Source: Bacteroidota bacterium
GTDB taxonomy: Bacteria > Bacteroidota > Ignavibacteria > Ignavibacteriales > Ignavibacteriaceae
Length of the DNA stretch: 6,787 nt
Assembly (NCBI GenBank): GCA_021793635.1
Contig: JAJYSI010000185.1
Span: 1-6,787 of the forward strand
Reading direction: 5' to 3'
Below are positions 1-6,154 of this stretch, piece by piece (positions within the stretch are counted from its first letter, which is position 1; each line of letters starts with the position of its first letter). The notes beneath the pieces were generated by a model. The model worked only from the letters and a program-made list of their open reading frames with translations, had not been told where the DNA came from and did not search any database. Position numbers and translations under genes: made by a program.

Positions 1-1011
1 TAAATACTGAAATACTTGAATTCTACGGTTGCCGGAATCCACAATATAAATTCTGTCCTGGTTATCAATTAAAATATCTGCCGGTAAATAAAAATTTCCT
101 TTCCCGGATCCCGAGCCGCCAAACGCTAAAAGCACTTGACCATTTTGATCAAAAATCTGAACCACATCGAACAAAGCGTCGACCACATAAATGTGTCCGT
201 CGCTGTCGAGCGCAATTCCTTTTGGTCTTGCAAAATCCCCTATGCCGTTCCCAAGCCTGCCAAAACTTTTAACAAACACTCCCGCTTTGTTTAACACTTG
301 TATTCGGAAATTCATTGCATCAACAACATAAAGAGAGTTAGTATATGCGCTTTTAGAATTATCCAAACAAAGATGCACAGGGTAGTTAAAGCTGCCTGCA
401 GTGTCTCCTCTGCCGCCTATCCTCCTAAGTTCTTTCCCTTCCAAATTAAAAATGATAATTTGGTTGGCGCCTGTGTCGCTTACATAGACGGTATCGTTTC
501 TAATCTTTATGCTTGTCGGTCTAATCAATTCTTCTTTGAATACATACTTAAAATCCAGATATCTGTCTAAAACTATTATCTTCCTTATGCCCGAATCGCA
601 AATAAAAATATCATCCTCATTGTTCACGGCGATTCCAACAGGCGATTCAAAAGAGTTCTCGCCCCAGCTTTTTATAAATTTATATTCCTTCTCTTCGATG
701 TTGAAAAAGTGTATTCCCTTCAATCCGATGTCTGTAATAAACAATTCTCCTTTGCTGTTAACGGCGATGCTTTGCGGTCTTTCTAAATGAGAGATTTCTT
801 TCTCTTGGCCGAAGAGAAATTCTACAAATTTCTTAAATAAAGATTTAGAAATGCCGAAATCATCTTTTGAAGAAAAAGAATATAAAAATTTTATCCTGCT
901 TTTCTCGGGCGGCTTGGGCCAGACAAGACTGTCATTGCTTACTGACTGAGGTAAAACAAGCCCAATAAAAACACAAAAGATGATTGCTATATGACTGAAA
1001 AATTTTAACAT
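1..1011 (-). CDS. Exported NHL-repeat six-bladed beta-propeller protein, 3' end cut by window edge
   Basis: The frame is open from the ATG at 1011 to base 1 (337 codons), with the stop beyond the window. The protein ends in IQVFQYL, matching the IFQLI near the C-terminus of the complete paralogue at 3488-4567, so only a few residues are probably missing. Residues 1-25 form a signal peptide (hydrophobic about 7-20, likely cleavage near SVS-ND); Cys13 lies inside the hydrophobic core and is not a lipobox. A WPKPPEKSRIKFL motif at about 31-43 is shared with the paralogue. Six NHL blades begin near residues 79, 124, 165, 211, 263 and 310, each with the (R/S/L)P..IA.D...(I/L)YVVD...(I/V)Q(I/V)F pattern; blade 4 has a short insertion. 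It starts 6 nt after the barrel gene and is surely co-transcribed with it. NHL propellers usually bind protein partners. A role in assembling or positioning the cytochrome/barrel complex is inference; no enzymatic residues are recognised. Confidence 0.9.
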   Translation of the reverse strand, partial: MLKFFSHIAIIFCVFIGLVLPQSVSNDSLVWPKPPEKSRIKFLYSFSSKDDFGISKSLFKKFVEFLFGQEKEISHLERPQSIAVNSKGELFITDIGLKGIHFFNIEEKEYKFIKSWGENSFESPVGIAVNNEDDIFICDSGIRKIIVLDRYLDFKYVFKEELIRPTSIKIRNDTVYVSDTGANQIIIFNLEGKELRRIGGRGDTAGSFNYPVHLCLDNSKSAYTNSLYVVDAMNFRIQVLNKAGVFVKSFGRLGNGIGDFARPKGIALDSDGHIYVVDALFDVVQIFDQNGQVLLAFGGSGSGKGNFYLPADILIDNQDRIYIVDSGNRRIQVFQYL

Positions 1012-1017
1012 TTCATT

Positions 1018-2709
1018 TTAGTCGAAGTTGACAGAAAAAGCCCGCCTGACTGTAAAAAACAAATCTCTTCTTTTCATAGTTGAAACTGAATAGCCCGTAA
1101 ACCTTAAGCTAAACTCCAATGCCCGCCAGGTGTATGCTGCAATAACATCATAATTAAATTCAGAATTATTTTGAAATACATTAAAGGTCTTAATTACTCT
1201 CCCCTGCAAAGTAAAATTCTGAAAGAGATTTGGTAATTGAAGAGTTGCCGAATACCGGTTTATCGAATACATTAAAAAAGGATTTGAGAACCAGTCGCGT
1301 CCATAATTTAAAGTCAGATAAAAAGTAATCAGCTTAAATGACTGATAAGTTAAGCCTGTTAACAGAGTAAAGTTTTTATCCGGAAAGCCCGAGCTGTCCA
1401 TAGTACCATTCAACGAATAATTCCCGCTGGTCCTGAAAAAAAGATTACCGGCAAAATTGCTTTCGATGCTTCCCGAAACTGTATTCTGATAAAGAACGAG
1501 TGATTTAGTTGTAAAATATTTCCTTACAGAAATTTGATCCGAAAGCGAAATATTTCCGAAAGAAAAGCCCTGAGTTTGCACTCCTCCGGAAAACATCCCT
1601 TGAATTGAATTTGCCGGAACAGGATTTTGACTCCTCTGAAATGAAACATTAGAAGCTAGATTCATCAAAAATTTCTCCAGATTCCCCTGGTAAATAATTC
1701 CGCCGCTTAAGACAGAATTTCTACGTCTTGCTATACCGGAAAGCGAGTTCGAATAAGTTTCCTGATGCGATGCTATTATATTGCCGGATAAGTTATGCGA
1801 AAAATTTATATTAAGCTGCTCGTTAACAGCCCCATCATAAACTGAACTTGAACCGGTATTAGAAGCTCTAAATTGAAAATTCAATTGATTGATCATATCC
1901 TGAAACCTTTGAGAGTTCCAAAATGCAGTGGCCATTACTGAGCTAAGGGTACTTTCTTTCCAGTAATTAGCATTAAATGAAATCTGATCTACAGCGCTAG
2001 CTTGCGTAACTCCTCTCAAATGTACTTCGTCTGACAAATACTTCATATTTTTAATATTATCAGACCGCCTTCGCTGAATTGCTTCAACACCAATTTGCGT
2101 ATTTAAAAACTGCGGGAAATCAAATGAAAGCTGGAAATCCTGATTCTTTTGATCTACCTGAGTATTTGGATTTGGCGCGTAAGTTCTTGTATCGTTATAC
2201 CGGAACGTAAAAAGAGAAATCTTCGAATTAAGAGCGCCGTTTAACTTCGGAGAGAAAATTAAACCTTTAGAATTTGTAAAAACCTGGTTGCTAATTACTG
2301 ATCCGAACTGCGGTTCAACGGAGTTTGTATTTAAATCGTTTCTTAAAAAGATCATTACCGGGAAATTGTTATTTTGCAGTATATTTAAATTCAGATCATA
2401 AAAATTAAAATAATTTTCTTTCTGCTTAGTGCTGGAGGAAAGATAATAAGTTGTAGAATTAGCGTTCATGAATTGAGAATGCAAATTAAATTCAACCAGG
2501 TTGGGATTATATATGTACCCATCGGTTTGCAATTCAATGAGCTGGCTGAATCTTGAATACAAGCTCTGCCCGCTTTGGTAAAGATAGTTTTGTGCCCTGT
2601 ATTCGCCGCCTACTGAACCAGACAAAGATTTGACTTGTGAATATGATTCATTTAACGCTGTGGTGAATAAAACAAATAACAATATTTTATTCCAAAGTTT
2701 GAATTTCAT
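1018..2709 (-). CDS. Predicted outer-membrane beta-barrel (porin-like) protein, 563 aa
   Basis: Residues 1-24 are a signal peptide (MKFKLWNK, then a hydrophobic core, cleavage near SYS-Q). The rest is built of alternating polar/hydrophobic stretches rich in Asn, Ser, Phe and Tyr, typical of amphipathic transmembrane strands. It has no cytoplasmic-type domain, no TonB plug I can recognise and no CXXCH. A motif near residues 63-72 (DGYIYNPNLV) looks family-like. The C-terminus is strand-like and aromatic (DLFFTVRR..., VNFD), as in barrels inserted by BAM, though it ends in Asp rather than Phe. Its length suits a barrel of roughly 20 or more strands, the size class of MtrB/OmbB-type sheaths that house multihaem cytochromes. 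I cannot show homology to MtrB: the N-terminal CXXC of Shewanella MtrB is absent. It lies between the tetrahaem cytochrome and the second propeller. The start context is GATTAAAATG without a Shine-Dalgarno. The conduit role is inferred from its neighbours. Confidence 0.85.
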   Translation of the reverse strand: MKFKLWNKILLFVLFTTALNESYSQVKSLSGSVGGEYRAQNYLYQSGQSLYSRFSQLIELQTDGYIYNPNLVEFNLHSQFMNANSTTYYLSSSTKQKENYFNFYDLNLNILQNNNFPVMIFLRNDLNTNSVEPQFGSVISNQVFTNSKGLIFSPKLNGALNSKISLFTFRYNDTRTYAPNPNTQVDQKNQDFQLSFDFPQFLNTQIGVEAIQRRRSDNIKNMKYLSDEVHLRGVTQASAVDQISFNANYWKESTLSSVMATAFWNSQRFQDMINQLNFQFRASNTGSSSVYDGAVNEQLNINFSHNLSGNIIASHQETYSNSLSGIARRRNSVLSGGIIYQGNLEKFLMNLASNVSFQRSQNPVPANSIQGMFSGGVQTQGFSFGNISLSDQISVRKYFTTKSLVLYQNTVSGSIESNFAGNLFFRTSGNYSLNGTMDSSGFPDKNFTLLTGLTYQSFKLITFYLTLNYGRDWFSNPFLMYSINRYSATLQLPNLFQNFTLQGRVIKTFNVFQNNSEFNYDVIAAYTWRALEFSLRFTGYSVSTMKRRDLFFTVRRAFSVNFD

Positions 2710-2716
2710 TTTAATC

Positions 2717-2748
2717 AGGGGCGTCTCTGAATTTTCAGAGACGCCTCT
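2717..2748 (-). other. 14-bp stem-loop between tetrahaem cytochrome and barrel genes
   Basis: Bases 2717-2730 pair with 2735-2748 (14 bp including one G-U) around a 4-nt loop. The minus-strand RNA reads AGAGGCGTCTCTGA, loop, TCAGAGACGCCCCT. It is followed by GATTAAAATG, the barrel start, and not by a U-run, so it is not a canonical intrinsic terminator. It more likely protects the 3' end of the upstream message, marks a processing site or attenuates read-through. Formation is very likely; function is inference. Confidence 0.75.
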
Positions 2749-2749
2749 C

Positions 2750-2764
2750 CTCCAAAATTTGGAG
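2750..2764 (-). other. Second small hairpin just after the tetrahaem cytochrome stop
   Basis: CTCCAAA-A-TTTGGAG is an inverted repeat (6-7 bp) that ends 1 nt before the TAA stop codon of the tetrahaem gene and abuts the larger hairpin at 2717-2748. On the minus strand it contains part of a GGAGGAG purine tract, which would be partly hidden in the stem. That tract is about 40 nt from the barrel ATG, too far to serve as its Shine-Dalgarno. Confidence 0.55.
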
Positions 2765-2765
2765 A

Positions 2766-3431
2766 TTACTTATTATGGCAGGTTAGACAAAGCGCGCTTC
2801 CGCTGTTTGCTAATCTTAAAAAAGAACCATTAGTCTTATCATGAGGATTATGGCAACTTGCACACTGTAACATACTTGTATATAAGGGAATCTTACTTGC
2901 AGCATCAACATAATTTGCTGATACTGGAGTTTTTAGTCCTCCATCCAAAGTAACGAGTGAAGCATTATAAGTAAAGTTAATAGGGTGATCATTGGTTAAG
3001 CTGGTTCCTATCAACCCATTTCCACTTATTTTATTTGCTGTTAATCCTGTTCCCGTCATTGTTGGCGTACCGACAGTTGACATATTATCCAGGCTATTTA
3101 CAGCAACGGTTCCATCATGACAGCTCAAACAAAGATTTGAGGTTGTTCCTCCTGAACCAACATCTGTGAGAGTTGCGTTCAAAGAACTGCTGGTATAAAC
3201 TCCATAGCTTGCTACCGCTGAGAGATTTTTATTCCACAACGGTTTTGCAGTAATTGTTTTCTGGTGCGGTGTATGGCAGAAAATACAAACCTGGCTTTCA
3301 TTAGTAGAATGGGCAGCAGTATCGCCGGAAACCGACAAATCATGCTTTGAGGTTACAATTGTTTGAGCAAATGAAGCAGCGCTAAAAAGCGCTACCACTA
3401 CTCCTACAATTAGAATTAGTTTTGGTTTCAT
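2766..3431 (-). CDS. Secreted tetrahaem c-type cytochrome (doubled-CXXCH type), possible nanowire subunit
   Basis: The 221-aa protein has a clear signal peptide (residues 1-22, cleavage ASFA-Q). Four CXXCH haem sites lie at Cys49 (CIFCH), Cys101 (CLSCH), Cys190 (CASCH) and Cys215 (CLTCH). Five further histidines (30, 41, 56, 149, 197) are enough to give each haem a distal His. The pattern HD...CxxCHTPH...PLWN...CLSCH...DHP...CxSCHNPH...FLR...LCLTCH is that of doubled-CXXCH cytochromes and is arranged like the tetrahaem OmcE-type proteins that stack end to end into filaments. His30 would be about mature residue 8, where an N-terminal histidine could ligate a haem of a neighbouring subunit. This is inference; a soluble tetrahaem carrier is the alternative. 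The region between haems 2 and 3 is long and rich in Thr, Gly, Asn and Ser, as in extracellular proteins. The ATG at 3431 is fixed by a strong Shine-Dalgarno (3435-3443) and the signal peptide. It sits between the propeller lipoprotein and the barrel. Confidence 0.93.
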   Translation of the reverse strand: MKPKLILIVGVVVALFSAASFAQTIVTSKHDLSVSGDTAAHSTNESQVCIFCHTPHQKTITAKPLWNKNLSAVASYGVYTSSSLNATLTDVGSGGTTSNLCLSCHDGTVAVNSLDNMSTVGTPTMTGTGLTANKISGNGLIGTSLTNDHPINFTYNASLVTLDGGLKTPVSANYVDAASKIPLYTSMLQCASCHNPHDKTNGSFLRLANSGSALCLTCHNK

Positions 3432-3434
3432 TGT

Positions 3435-3443
3435 ATCACCTTT
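3435..3443 (-). promoter_or_regulatory. Strong Shine-Dalgarno of the tetrahaem cytochrome
   Basis: On the minus strand AAAGGTGAT lies 3 nt before the ATG at 3431. It is a near-perfect match to the 16S anti-Shine-Dalgarno core (AGGTGAT). No other gene in the cluster has a comparable site; the others begin in A-rich contexts such as GATTAAAATG. It fixes the start and suggests higher translation of this subunit. Confidence 0.75.
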
Positions 3444-3487
3444 TTGTTGTTTGTAAATGTAACTCTGAACAGTCCTTATTTAATGAA

Positions 3488-4567
3488 CTATTCATTGTTG
3501 TATTTAATTAATTGAAATATCTGAACTCTTTTATTTGCCGGATCAACTACATAAATTCTATCCTGGCTGTCTATGCTTATTCCAGCGGGAAGCCAAAAGT
3601 TGCCCGGCTCTGTCCCCAAACTTCCTACGTGCATTAGCAGCTTCCCTTCTTTATTAAATATCTGGAAGTTGTTGAAAGCCGCGTCCACAACATAAATGTT
3701 TCCTTCGCTGTCGATTGCAATTCCTTTGGGCCGCGTAAATTGCCCGAACGAATCGCCGAGAGAACCAAATTTCCATAAGAATTTTCCTTCGGCATCAAAA
3801 ACTTCGACTCTTGCATTGATAGTGTCGACTACATAAATTTTTCCTTCTTTATCAACAGCAATATTTGTCGGGAAGTTGAATTCGCCGTCCTCTATTCCTC
3901 TCTTCCCGAATTCAAAAAGAAATTTTCCATCAAGTGAATAGACTTTCACATTGTGGGTTTTAGAATCAACCACATAAAGGCGTTTGCGGATATTATCAAC
4001 AGCCAAGCCGGCAGGGTTTTCCATTTCGCCTTTTTCCCCAATCGATAATATCATATCGCCGTTAGGATTAAAAACTAAAACGGCTTTTTGCATAACATCA
4101 GATACATAAACATTACCGGCAGAGTCAGAAGCAATTCCAAGAGGTGATGCAAGCGATCCGAATGATGAGCTTCCTATGAACGACAGCTTAGAGTTTTTTA
4201 AATCGAACACAAAAACTCTACCGCCGCTGCTTTCAGTTACATAAACTTTTTCTCCGTTAGAAACTGCAACTCCATAAGGCTTTTGAAGCGCATCGCCTTT
4301 TTCTTCACCCAACAAAGATTCCAGTATCTTCGATCTGCTGCCTTCAACAGACTTTCGGTCGGAAAGACTTCGTAAATATTTAATTCTTGGCTTTTCAGGC
4401 GGAAGAGGCCAGACAAACTCCTTTTCAGTCTTTACTGTCTTTTCGGATGATGAGCATTGAAAGGAGACAACAATTAAAGAGAAGAATAAAACTATACCGG
4501 CGGATTTCAAGAACCGCCTAACGCTTTTTTTTATAATAACTTTTTTTAGATAAAATAACATTTCCAT
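3488..4567 (-). CDS. NHL-repeat six-bladed beta-propeller lipoprotein, 359 aa
   Basis: A long basic n-region (residues 1-21, many Lys/Arg) and a hydrophobic core (about 24-36) lead to Cys38 in the context VSFQ-CSSSEK. This fits a type II lipoprotein signal, although Gln at -1 is atypical. The WPLPPEKPRIKYLRS motif at 53-67 is shared with the propeller at 1-1011. Six NHL blades start near residues 96, 141, 184, 232, 279 and 326, at 43-48 residue spacing (for example RPKGIAIDSEGNIYVVD), and fill the protein to its end, so the propeller looks complete. The gene begins 9 nt after the octahaem gene. The ATG at 4567 was chosen; an in-frame ATG at 4561 is equally possible and would only shorten the signal by two residues. 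The protein is probably anchored in the outer membrane and may dock cytochromes or act in their assembly (inference from neighbours; NHL repeats themselves only imply a binding platform). No catalytic motif is visible. Confidence 0.93.
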   Translation of the reverse strand: MEMLFYLKKVIIKKSVRRFLKSAGIVLFFSLIVVSFQCSSSEKTVKTEKEFVWPLPPEKPRIKYLRSLSDRKSVEGSRSKILESLLGEEKGDALQKPYGVAVSNGEKVYVTESSGGRVFVFDLKNSKLSFIGSSSFGSLASPLGIASDSAGNVYVSDVMQKAVLVFNPNGDMILSIGEKGEMENPAGLAVDNIRKRLYVVDSKTHNVKVYSLDGKFLFEFGKRGIEDGEFNFPTNIAVDKEGKIYVVDTINARVEVFDAEGKFLWKFGSLGDSFGQFTRPKGIAIDSEGNIYVVDAAFNNFQIFNKEGKLLMHVGSLGTEPGNFWLPAGISIDSQDRIYVVDPANKRVQIFQLIKYNNE

Positions 4568-4576
4568 TTTACACCA

Positions 4577-5842
4577 CTATTTATTATGACAACTCTGACA
4601 CAAAGCAAAATATCCATCGTCTGATGAAAGTATCGCCTTAAAATCAGAAAAGTGAGGATTATGACAGCTTACACAGTTTAATTCATGCTTTGGGTTACGC
4701 GGATCTTTTCTGTTTTGATATGGATGAAAAATTACAGGATGACTGCCTTCACTCTTGTCATCGTGGCAAGCAAGGCAGATTTGGTTTGTCGAATTCCTAA
4801 GCTGAAATTCATGCCTGGATGCGTGAGGGCTGTGGCATATAGTGCATCTCTCGGTAGCTACCGGTGCATGAACGAATTTCTTTTTAGCTATTCCGTCTTT
4901 TATATCATCGTGGCATTTAAAACATACTTCCGATTCTTTTTCAACTTCAAACTTTGGTTTAAATCCGGATGAGATTTGTCGATTATGGCAAGTCTCGCAT
5001 TCTCCGGCGTCTACCGGTCCGTGAACAAAATTTTCTTTGTACATTGAACCATGACAAGATTGACATGCAGATGAAGAAAGAACCGACGACTTCCTCTCAT
5101 TCTCATTTTCATGGCATGAGAAACATCCTGCATCGTTCTCTGCAATGTGAAAAATATCTTTGCTGTATTCGGCTGGCGGTTTTTTGCTTTCAATCTCCAA
5201 CTGATAATACACGTTGAGCGAATCTTTTAGTAACCTGCCATCCTTTGTTTCCAACTCATAATGAATTGCATTATTGCCCGGTTCTAAATTCAGCGGGACT
5301 GCAATGATATCGTTTTGGCAATAATTTTTTCTCTTCCCAAAATTATTTACTTCCACCGGCAGCCAGCCCATAACTTTTACGCTCGCAAGAAGAGCATCTT
5401 GCTCTCTTAATATTTTAATTGATGCTAAGGAAGTATCCTTTAAGAGAATTTCCTTCACATCTGCTTGTTTCTCGAATTGGAATGAATCCTCTTTGTTAAT
5501 CAGAGGCTGATGGAAAGGTTCGGCAGAAACAGAGATTCTTCCAAGTACAAGGTTTTGAGGGAGGATAGACGCAATTTTTTCGTTATTTGATTTCCTTATT
5601 GATGGAGAACTTAGGTCCAACACCATGGTTGTATCCCACGGGTTGAATATCTTAAAATTTTTTATTTGTAATGTATCTACCCGGATAACGAATAGGAACC
5701 GATCCTCATCCACCTTTGACGTCTGTGTCTTGGGATAAATAATTCTGAACGGTTCATTGTCTAATTTGTTGTTGGCAGTAAAGTTTAAAAAAAATAATAC
5801 GATAATGAAGAGAAAAAAAAATTGTCGCGCCATAAGAATCAT
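4577..5842 (-). CDS. Octahaem c-type cytochrome with N-terminal non-haem domain
   Basis: From the ATG at 5842 the protein is 421 aa. Residues 1-24 form a very hydrophobic signal sequence (FFFLFIIVLFFL). Residues of about 30-220 lack haem sites and look beta-rich (alternating strands, LNLEPGNNAIHYELETKDG near 185-203), perhaps Ig-like domains; I do not recognise the family. The C-terminal half carries eight CXXCH motifs, with first Cys near 240, 260, 282, 307, 333, 356, 390 and 415. They come in doubled-CXXCH units with repeated FVH(G/A)PV...C..CH and C..CH(S/N)PH patterns; more than eight extra histidines allow bis-His ligation. Expected location is the periplasm or outer envelope, passing electrons towards the barrel and tetrahaem protein (inference). 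Possible starts are GTG 5845, ATG 5842 and ATG 5833. All are preceded only by a weak GAG, and the 5833 start would give the most conventional signal peptide (MARQ...). It is the first gene of the five-gene run, after a 400-bp regulatory-looking gap. Confidence 0.93.
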   Translation of the reverse strand: MILMARQFFFLFIIVLFFLNFTANNKLDNEPFRIIYPKTQTSKVDEDRFLFVIRVDTLQIKNFKIFNPWDTTMVLDLSSPSIRKSNNEKIASILPQNLVLGRISVSAEPFHQPLINKEDSFQFEKQADVKEILLKDTSLASIKILREQDALLASVKVMGWLPVEVNNFGKRKNYCQNDIIAVPLNLEPGNNAIHYELETKDGRLLKDSLNVYYQLEIESKKPPAEYSKDIFHIAENDAGCFSCHENENERKSSVLSSSACQSCHGSMYKENFVHGPVDAGECETCHNRQISSGFKPKFEVEKESEVCFKCHDDIKDGIAKKKFVHAPVATERCTICHSPHASRHEFQLRNSTNQICLACHDDKSEGSHPVIFHPYQNRKDPRNPKHELNCVSCHNPHFSDFKAILSSDDGYFALCQSCHNK

Positions 5843-5870
5843 CACTCATTTTAATCAATATATCTAAGAA

Positions 5871-5887
5871 ATCAATACTTATGCCAA
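5871..5887 (-). promoter_or_regulatory. Candidate promoter motif of the cytochrome operon (sigma54-like, imperfect)
   Basis: The minus strand reads TTGGCATAAGTATTGAT. It has a GG and, 10 nt further on, a G, which is the -24/-12 spacing of sigma54 promoters (TGGCAC-N5-TTGCW), but the critical -12 GC is GA here. It lies about 30 nt before the ATG at 5842, which suits a transcription start near 5861. Thirteen of 17 bases match the motif upstream of the response regulator (6690-6706). The recurrence is seen in the sequence; the sigma54 reading is inference. Confidence 0.4.
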
Positions 5888-5888
5888 G

Positions 5889-5904
5889 TAATCATTAATG
5901 ATTA
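5889..5904. promoter_or_regulatory. Perfect 16-bp palindrome, candidate operator
   Basis: TAATCATTAATGATTA is a perfect palindrome with no spacer. It sits 1 bp upstream of the TTGGCATA motif and about 50 bp before the octahaem start. Position and symmetry suit a dimeric regulator's binding site; the regulator is unknown, since the adjacent response regulator has no DNA-binding domain. Confidence 0.4.
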
Positions 5905-6064
5905 AACGAAACCCAACATGTACAATTTCTACTAATGTAAGCCTCTGCGATGCGATGAGACCTCTTTTAGAACATATTGTTGCAGTAATAGTAGAAAAAA
6001 ATTATACCGCCGAGTTTAAAGTTTGTACCAGATAATACGCAGCATTATTTTATCAGAATTGCGG

Positions 6065-6105
6065 AATATTCCCCAGAGAATTGGGGAATGGGTAATATTC
6101 CCCAG
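6065..6105. repeat. Three-copy AATATTCCCCAG half-site array with possible plus-strand terminator
   Basis: AATATTCCCCAG occurs at 6065-6076 and again at 6094-6105 (29 bp apart, nearly three helical turns). An inverted TGGGGAAT lies between them at 6082-6089. The middle copy can pair with either flank: 6068-6075 (6-nt loop) or 6097-6104 (7-nt loop). On the plus strand the second hairpin is followed, after GCAG, by T8 (6109-6116), which resembles an intrinsic terminator, although no plus-strand gene precedes it. It may instead be an upstream activator site, about 200 bp before the operon. Confidence 0.5.
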
Positions 6106-6154
6106 CAGTTTTTTTTAGTCTCTTCGTCCTCAAATTATGCGCAAAATGGAAAAG

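Noticed and set aside
298..790. Two plus-strand open frames opposite the first propeller gene
   Set aside because: They lie wholly antisense to a well-supported NHL propeller frame, have no recognisable domains and show atypical composition. They are shadows.
973..975. Cys13 in the signal region of the first propeller as a lipobox cysteine
   Set aside because: The context IIFC lies within the hydrophobic core and is followed by more hydrophobic residues; a normal signal peptidase I site fits better.
2717..2748. The 14-bp hairpin as a classical rho-independent terminator on the minus strand
   Set aside because: It is followed by GATTAAAATG rather than a U-run, and the next gene starts at once.
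2630..2833. Plus-strand frame across the barrel/cytochrome gap
   Set aside because: It overlaps the 5' end of the barrel gene, the hairpins and the 3' end of the cytochrome gene, with no family signature.
4685..5217. Plus-strand frames and a minus-strand frame within the octahaem gene
   Set aside because: They are explained by the repetitive CXXCH coding sequence read in other frames or on the other strand; no signal or domain is visible.
5739..5849. True start of the octahaem gene at ATG 5849, with a frameshift in the poly-T run
   Set aside because: This needs a shift, and gives an acidic n-region (MSDDSYG) unlike a signal peptide; in-frame starts with a basic n-region exist.
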